DNA of 64,000 bases from Microbacterium sp. BK668 (lineage in GTDB: Bacteria > Actinomycetota > Actinomycetes > Actinomycetales > Microbacteriaceae), in contig NZ_SNWG01000003.1 in NCBI RefSeq assembly GCF_004362195.1, forward strand, positions 50,244 through 114,243, given 5' to 3'. This document shows positions 60,054-64,000 of the stretch, in pieces. The translations under genes and the position numbers were made by a program. Within the stretch, counting starts at the first letter, position 1. Every line of letters begins with the position of its first letter. The notes under the pieces are model-generated. The model worked only from the letters and a program-made list of their open reading frames with translations, searched no databases and was not told the DNA's origin.

Positions 60054-60934
60054 CAGACGCGCACCACCGTCTTGCGCCCGAACAGGCCCTGCGGTCTCAC
60101 GATGAGGACGACGAACAGCAGGAGGAACGGCACGGCGATCCGGAGGTCGTAGCCGATGAACGGCACGTACACCGCCGCCAGATTCTCCAGCACCCCGATC
60201 AGCCACGCCGCGATCACGACGCCGATGGGGCTGGTGAGCCCGCCGATGATGACGGCGGCGAGGGCGTAGACCAGGGCGCCGTCCATCATGCCCGGGGTGA
60301 GGGTCAGCTGCGGGGCCACCAGAGCCCCCGCGACAGCGCCGAGCGCGGCGGCCAGGCCCCAGCCGACCATGAGGAGCCGCCCGACCGGCATGCCGGAGAA
60401 CGCCGCGGACTGCGGGTTGATCGCGACGGCGCGCAGGGCGAGCCCGAGCTTGGTGCCCAGGAACAGCAGCTGCAGCAAGCCCATGATCGCGACGATCACG
60501 ATGATCGTGCCGAGCGAACGGAGACTGATCACCGCGCCGGCGATGGTGATGGTCTCGAGGGGGAACAGCGACGGGAAGAGCTCGTTGTTGTACGACCAGA
60601 TCCACGCGCAGATCCCCGTGATGAGGGTCAGCAGGCCGATCGTCACGACGACCGCGGTGTCGGGATCTCCGCCCTCGAACTTGCGGATGAGGAAGCGCTC
60701 GACGAACGCGCCGATGCCGAACGACACCACGATCGAGATGAGGATCGCGAGGATGAGGGGAACGCTCCACTGCGTCAGCTGCCACGCGATGTAGGCCGAC
60801 AGCACGGCCATCCCACCCTGGGCGAAGTTGATCAGTCCCGTCGCCTGGTTGACGAGCACGATCGCCAGCGCCAGCGCGGCGTAGATCGAGCCGGTCGAGA
60901 GGCCGTCGATGACGAGCTGGATGAAGGTCCCCAC
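60053..60934 (-). CDS. Liv-type ABC importer permease (LivH-like)
   Basis: 293 residues, GTG start. LivH-type: IDGLSTGSIYAALALAIVLVNQATGLINFAQGGMAVLSAYIAWQL, the EAA loop GLALRAVAINPQSAAFSGMPVGRLL, and GALVYALAAVIIGGLTSPIGVVIAAWLIGVLENL. The stop overlaps the LivM-like ATG by 1 nt (TGATG). Three nt separate it from the LivF-like gene. Confidence 0.94.
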   Translation of the reverse strand: MGTFIQLVIDGLSTGSIYAALALAIVLVNQATGLINFAQGGMAVLSAYIAWQLTQWSVPLILAILISIVVSFGIGAFVERFLIRKFEGGDPDTAVVVTIGLLTLITGICAWIWSYNNELFPSLFPLETITIAGAVISLRSLGTIIVIVAIMGLLQLLFLGTKLGLALRAVAINPQSAAFSGMPVGRLLMVGWGLAAALGAVAGALVAPQLTLTPGMMDGALVYALAAVIIGGLTSPIGVVIAAWLIGVLENLAAVYVPFIGYDLRIAVPFLLLFVVLIVRPQGLFGRKTVVRV

Positions 60935-60937
60935 CGG

Positions 60938-61634
<697 letters not shown>

Positions 61635-61648
<14 letters not shown>

Positions 61649-62417
61649 CCGCGGCATCCTTCCCGATGTACGCCTCGATCACGCGCTTGTCGGACTGCGC
61701 CTGCGCGGCGGTGCCCTCCATCAGCTTGCGGCCGTGGTCGAGCACGACCACCCGGTCGGTCAGAGCGGCGATCAGACCCATGTGATGCTCGACGATGACG
61801 ACCGTGATGTCGTCCTCGGCACGCAGGCGCCGGACCGTCTGGATGAGGTGCTCGACCTCGGTGTGCGGGAGGCCCGCTGCCGGCTCGTCGAGGAGGAGCA
61901 GACGGGGCTTCATCAGCAGCGCACGGCACAGCTCGATGCCCTTGTGCAGCCCATGCGAGAGCTCGTCCGCGGGGATATCGGCCGCCCAGCCCAGGCCGTT
62001 GCGCTCCAGCAGAGCGAGCGCCTCCGAGCGCAGGACCCGCTCCGACCGGCCCGTGCGCGGCAGCCGGAGAGACCATTCGCCCGGTCCGCCGGGAAGGCGC
62101 GTGTGGGCACCCAGGAGCACGTTCTCGAGCACGGTCGCCTCCAGCTGAAGGGCGGGGTGCTGGAAGGTGCGGGCCAGGCCGTGCTTGGCGAGCGTCGCCG
62201 GGTGCGAGCCGCTGACCTCCGTGCCGTCGATCGTGATCGACCCCGACGTCGGCTTGTAGTGACCGCTGATGCAGTTGAACAGCGACGTCTTGCCCGCGCC
62301 GTTCGGTCCGACGAGCCCGAAGATCTGCCCCGGCTCGACCCCGAACGACACATCCTGCAGCACCTTGATGCCACCGAATTGAAGGCTCACGTCCTTCAGT
62401 GTCAGCTGAGCGGCCAT
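61635..62417 (-). CDS. Liv-type ABC importer, ATPase (LivG-like)
   Basis: 260 residues from the ATG at 62417, with AAGGG upstream. Walker A GPNGAGKTS, Walker B RLLLLDEPAAGLPHTE, LivG segment ISGHYKPTSGSITIDGTEVSGSHPATLAKHGLARTFQHPALQLEATVLENVLLGAHTRL. The signature reads LSHGLHKGIELCRALLMKP, a normal variant for LivG proteins. First gene of the operon, behind a strong promoter. Confidence 0.94.
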
Positions 62418-62724
62418 GCTCACCCTTCGCGTCGTCGCGGCGTCTGGCTCGGGCACGGGTCGGGTCGACAGGACGACCTGTCCCCGTGCAAGGGACGGTA
62501 CGGATTCGCGCTCAGATTGTCAACGATTTTGGCGTGATTTCCGCCCGCGTGTCCGAATCGTGACCGGTCGAGCCCGACCCCGCGCCGCCATCGGCGGCAG
62601 TGCCATCGATGGTCGTCGCGATGAGCCGCGGTAGCGGCATCCCTTCCGTTGAACAGAAGGGCGGGCACCATCCACCGGCGCGGCTTCGTAGCGTGTCGTC
62701 CATCACCCGACAGGAAGGCCGACG
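62418..62724. other. 307-nt divergent intergenic region (liv operon / ligM)
   Basis: No gene. Holds the liv promoter (62495-62523, minus) and the ligM-like upstream region with GGAAGG. The AT-rich patch GTCAACGATTTTGGCG (62520-62535) may hold an operator; no clear palindrome is visible. Confidence 0.6.
62495..62523 (-). promoter_or_regulatory. Promoter of the liv operon
   Basis: On the minus strand, a perfect -35 TTGACA (62523-62518), a 17-nt spacer and -10 TACCGT (62500-62495). The predicted start lies near 62488, giving a ~70-nt leader. Confidence 0.7.
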
Positions 62725-64000
62725 ATGACGTCCGAATCTCTCGCTCAGGCGATCGCCCGCGCGGGCAGCCCCGTGGAGCTGCTGCGCAACCAGAACTGGC
62801 CCGCCTTCACGTTCCCCGTGGCGCCGGAATTCACGAACTGGCGGGACGAGCAGCGGGCCTGGAACACGAGCGTCGCGCTCATGGACCAGTCGCACCACAT
62901 GACGCAGCTGTTCCTGCACGGCGGCGATCTGCTGCCGATGCTCGAGTCGATCTCGCCGAACACCTTCGGCACCTTCCGCCCCGGCGTCGCGAAGCAGCTG
63001 ATCTCGGTGAACAAGGACGGCTTCCTGATCGGCGACGGCATCCTGTTCTACAACTCCGAGGGGCCGGAGGGCCTCGTGCTCATCGGGCACCACATCCTCA
63101 TCGACTGGGTGCGCTTCAACGCCGAGAAGGCCCAGGCGGCCGGCAAGGACGTCCACCACCGCCTCGAGGCCAACTCGCACATGCGCCAGGGGCCGCCCAC
63201 GTTCTACCGGTACGAGCTGCAGGGACCGCGCGCGAACGAGGTGATGCAGAAGCTCTTCGGCGGGCCGGTTCCCGAGGTCAAGTTCTTCCACATCGCCGAC
63301 TTCACGATCGCCGGGCGCGGCGTCAAGGCGCTGCGGCACGGGATGGCCGGACAGCCGGGCTTCGAGTTCTTCGGGCCCTGGGACGACAACGAGGTGGTGC
63401 TGGATGCGATCCTCGACGCGGGGGAGGAGTTCGGCATCCGGCGCGTGGGGGCGAAGGCCTACTCGGCGACCCCGCTCGAGTCGGGATGGGTGCCGACACC
63501 CTTCCCCGCCATCTTCGACGACGACTTCGCCGAGTACCGCGAGTGGCTGCCCGCGGCGCGGGCAGGGTCGATCGGCGGTTCGCTGTACTCCGACGACATC
63601 CACGACTACTACATGACGCCGTACGACATCGGGTTGGGCCGTTCGGTGCGCTTCGACCACGACTTCCACGGCCGGGCAGCGCTCGAGCGTCATGCCGAGG
63701 ACCAGAAGCGCCGCAAGGTCACGCTCCTGTGGAACGCGGAGGATGTCGCGGCCGTCGTCCGATCCCAGCTCGAGCCGGGAACGCCGGCGAAGTTCCTCGA
63801 CTTCCCGAAGGCGCGCTACGGCCTCTACCAGATGGACGAGGTCCTCCAGAGCGACCGTCGCGTGGGCATCTCGACGGACGCCGGCTACGTCGCCTACGAC
63901 CAGCTGTACATGTCGCTCGCGACCCTCGACACCGGGATCGCCGACGGCGAGGAGGTCGAGATCGTCTGGGGCGAGAGTCCCATCTCGAGGAAGGACTCGG
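62725..64000 (+). CDS. ligM: LigM-like tetrahydrofolate-dependent aryl O-demethylase, 3' end outside window
   Basis: 425 residues visible from the ATG at 62725 (AGGAAGG upstream); the known proteins have ~470, so ~45 are missing. GcvT/aminomethyltransferase-like fold: NTSVALMDQSHHMTQLFLHGGDLLPMLESISPN, LEANSHMRQGPPTFYRYELQGPRANEVM, GRGVKALRHGMAGQPGFEFFGPW, SIGGSLYSDDIHDYYMTPYDIGLGRSVRFDHDFHGRAAL. Similar to the vanillate/3-O-methylgallate O-demethylase of Sphingobium, which moves a methyl group from vanillate to tetrahydrofolate. Divergent from an ABC importer that could bring in its substrate. Confidence 0.88.
   Translation, partial: MTSESLAQAIARAGSPVELLRNQNWPAFTFPVAPEFTNWRDEQRAWNTSVALMDQSHHMTQLFLHGGDLLPMLESISPNTFGTFRPGVAKQLISVNKDGFLIGDGILFYNSEGPEGLVLIGHHILIDWVRFNAEKAQAAGKDVHHRLEANSHMRQGPPTFYRYELQGPRANEVMQKLFGGPVPEVKFFHIADFTIAGRGVKALRHGMAGQPGFEFFGPWDDNEVVLDAILDAGEEFGIRRVGAKAYSATPLESGWVPTPFPAIFDDDFAEYREWLPAARAGSIGGSLYSDDIHDYYMTPYDIGLGRSVRFDHDFHGRAALERHAEDQKRRKVTLLWNAEDVAAVVRSQLEPGTPAKFLDFPKARYGLYQMDEVLQSDRRVGISTDAGYVAYDQLYMSLATLDTGIADGEEVEIVWGESPISRKDS

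Overview
This 64 kb window is high-GC chromosomal DNA from an actinobacterium, most likely Microbacterium or another Microbacteriaceae. That placement is an inference. It rests on the strong G/C third-position bias, the many GGATGC/GCATCC words, the GTP-type PEP carboxykinase beside a RamB-type regulator, the ECF42/DGPF sigma modules, the actinobacterial membrane-anchored molybdopterin oxidoreductase, and a dispersed 35-45 bp repeat containing CGTTTCGTC...CAACGACCG. I see no rRNA, tRNA, CRISPR array, phage genes or transposase. The codon style is uniform, so most of the window looks like resident chromosome with an accessory catabolic block.

Layout. 1-5.9 kb: the 5' part of a cell-wall-binding-repeat surface protein, a two-gene unit (Zn-dependent phospholipase C-like protein plus an unknown beta-rich protein), and small enzymes (SnoaL-like, VOC, metallo-beta-lactamase fold). 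6-18.5 kb: housekeeping and orphan genes, including a zinc-ribbon/Ig-repeat membrane protein, a short AlkD-like protein, an FMN hydroxy-acid oxidase homologue with altered substrate-site residues, a MerB-like protein, the first ECF42/DGPF pair, a DUF2461 protein, a membrane-anchored molybdopterin oxidoreductase, a MerR regulator and small proteins. 18.5-25.2 kb: a polar amino-acid ABC transporter, a LysE exporter, a second ECF/DGPF pair and a transglutaminase. 25.3-30.3 kb: a large secreted subtilase divergent from a TrmB/LuxR-like regulator.

30.3-46 kb is an aromatic-catabolism block. A minus-strand run (FAH-RraA fusion, GntR regulator, HpaE, HpaD, HpaH, HpaI) encodes meta-cleavage of homoprotocatechuate to pyruvate and succinic semialdehyde. 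A divergent MHS-family permease probably imports the substrate. Further along are a ThDP enzyme, an IclR regulator, a phenol-hydroxylase-type flavin monooxygenase behind two IclR-like operators, and a succinate-semialdehyde dehydrogenase that would finish the pathway. Neither HpaBC nor HpaF is visible.

46-56.4 kb: a tandem repeat cluster, a winged-helix protein, RamB divergent from PEP carboxykinase (acetate/gluconeogenic control), a DUF3072 protein, an unknown gene translationally coupled to a large DyP-type peroxidase plus a 50-residue acidic protein, and an ABC exporter with an unusual insert in its nucleotide-binding domain. 56.4-64 kb: a small self-regulated HTH protein, a GntR regulator, and a five-gene liv-type ABC importer with a clear promoter, divergent from a LigM-like tetrahydrofolate-dependent aryl O-demethylase. 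That pairing suggests uptake and demethylation of lignin-type methoxy-aromatics.

Regulatory structure is unusually readable. At least six genes lack a Shine-Dalgarno and instead have a -10-like hexamer ending exactly 6 nt before the start codon, which suggests leaderless transcription. Several gene ends carry long, near-perfect inverted repeats. Two regulators sit beside clean palindromic operator candidates.
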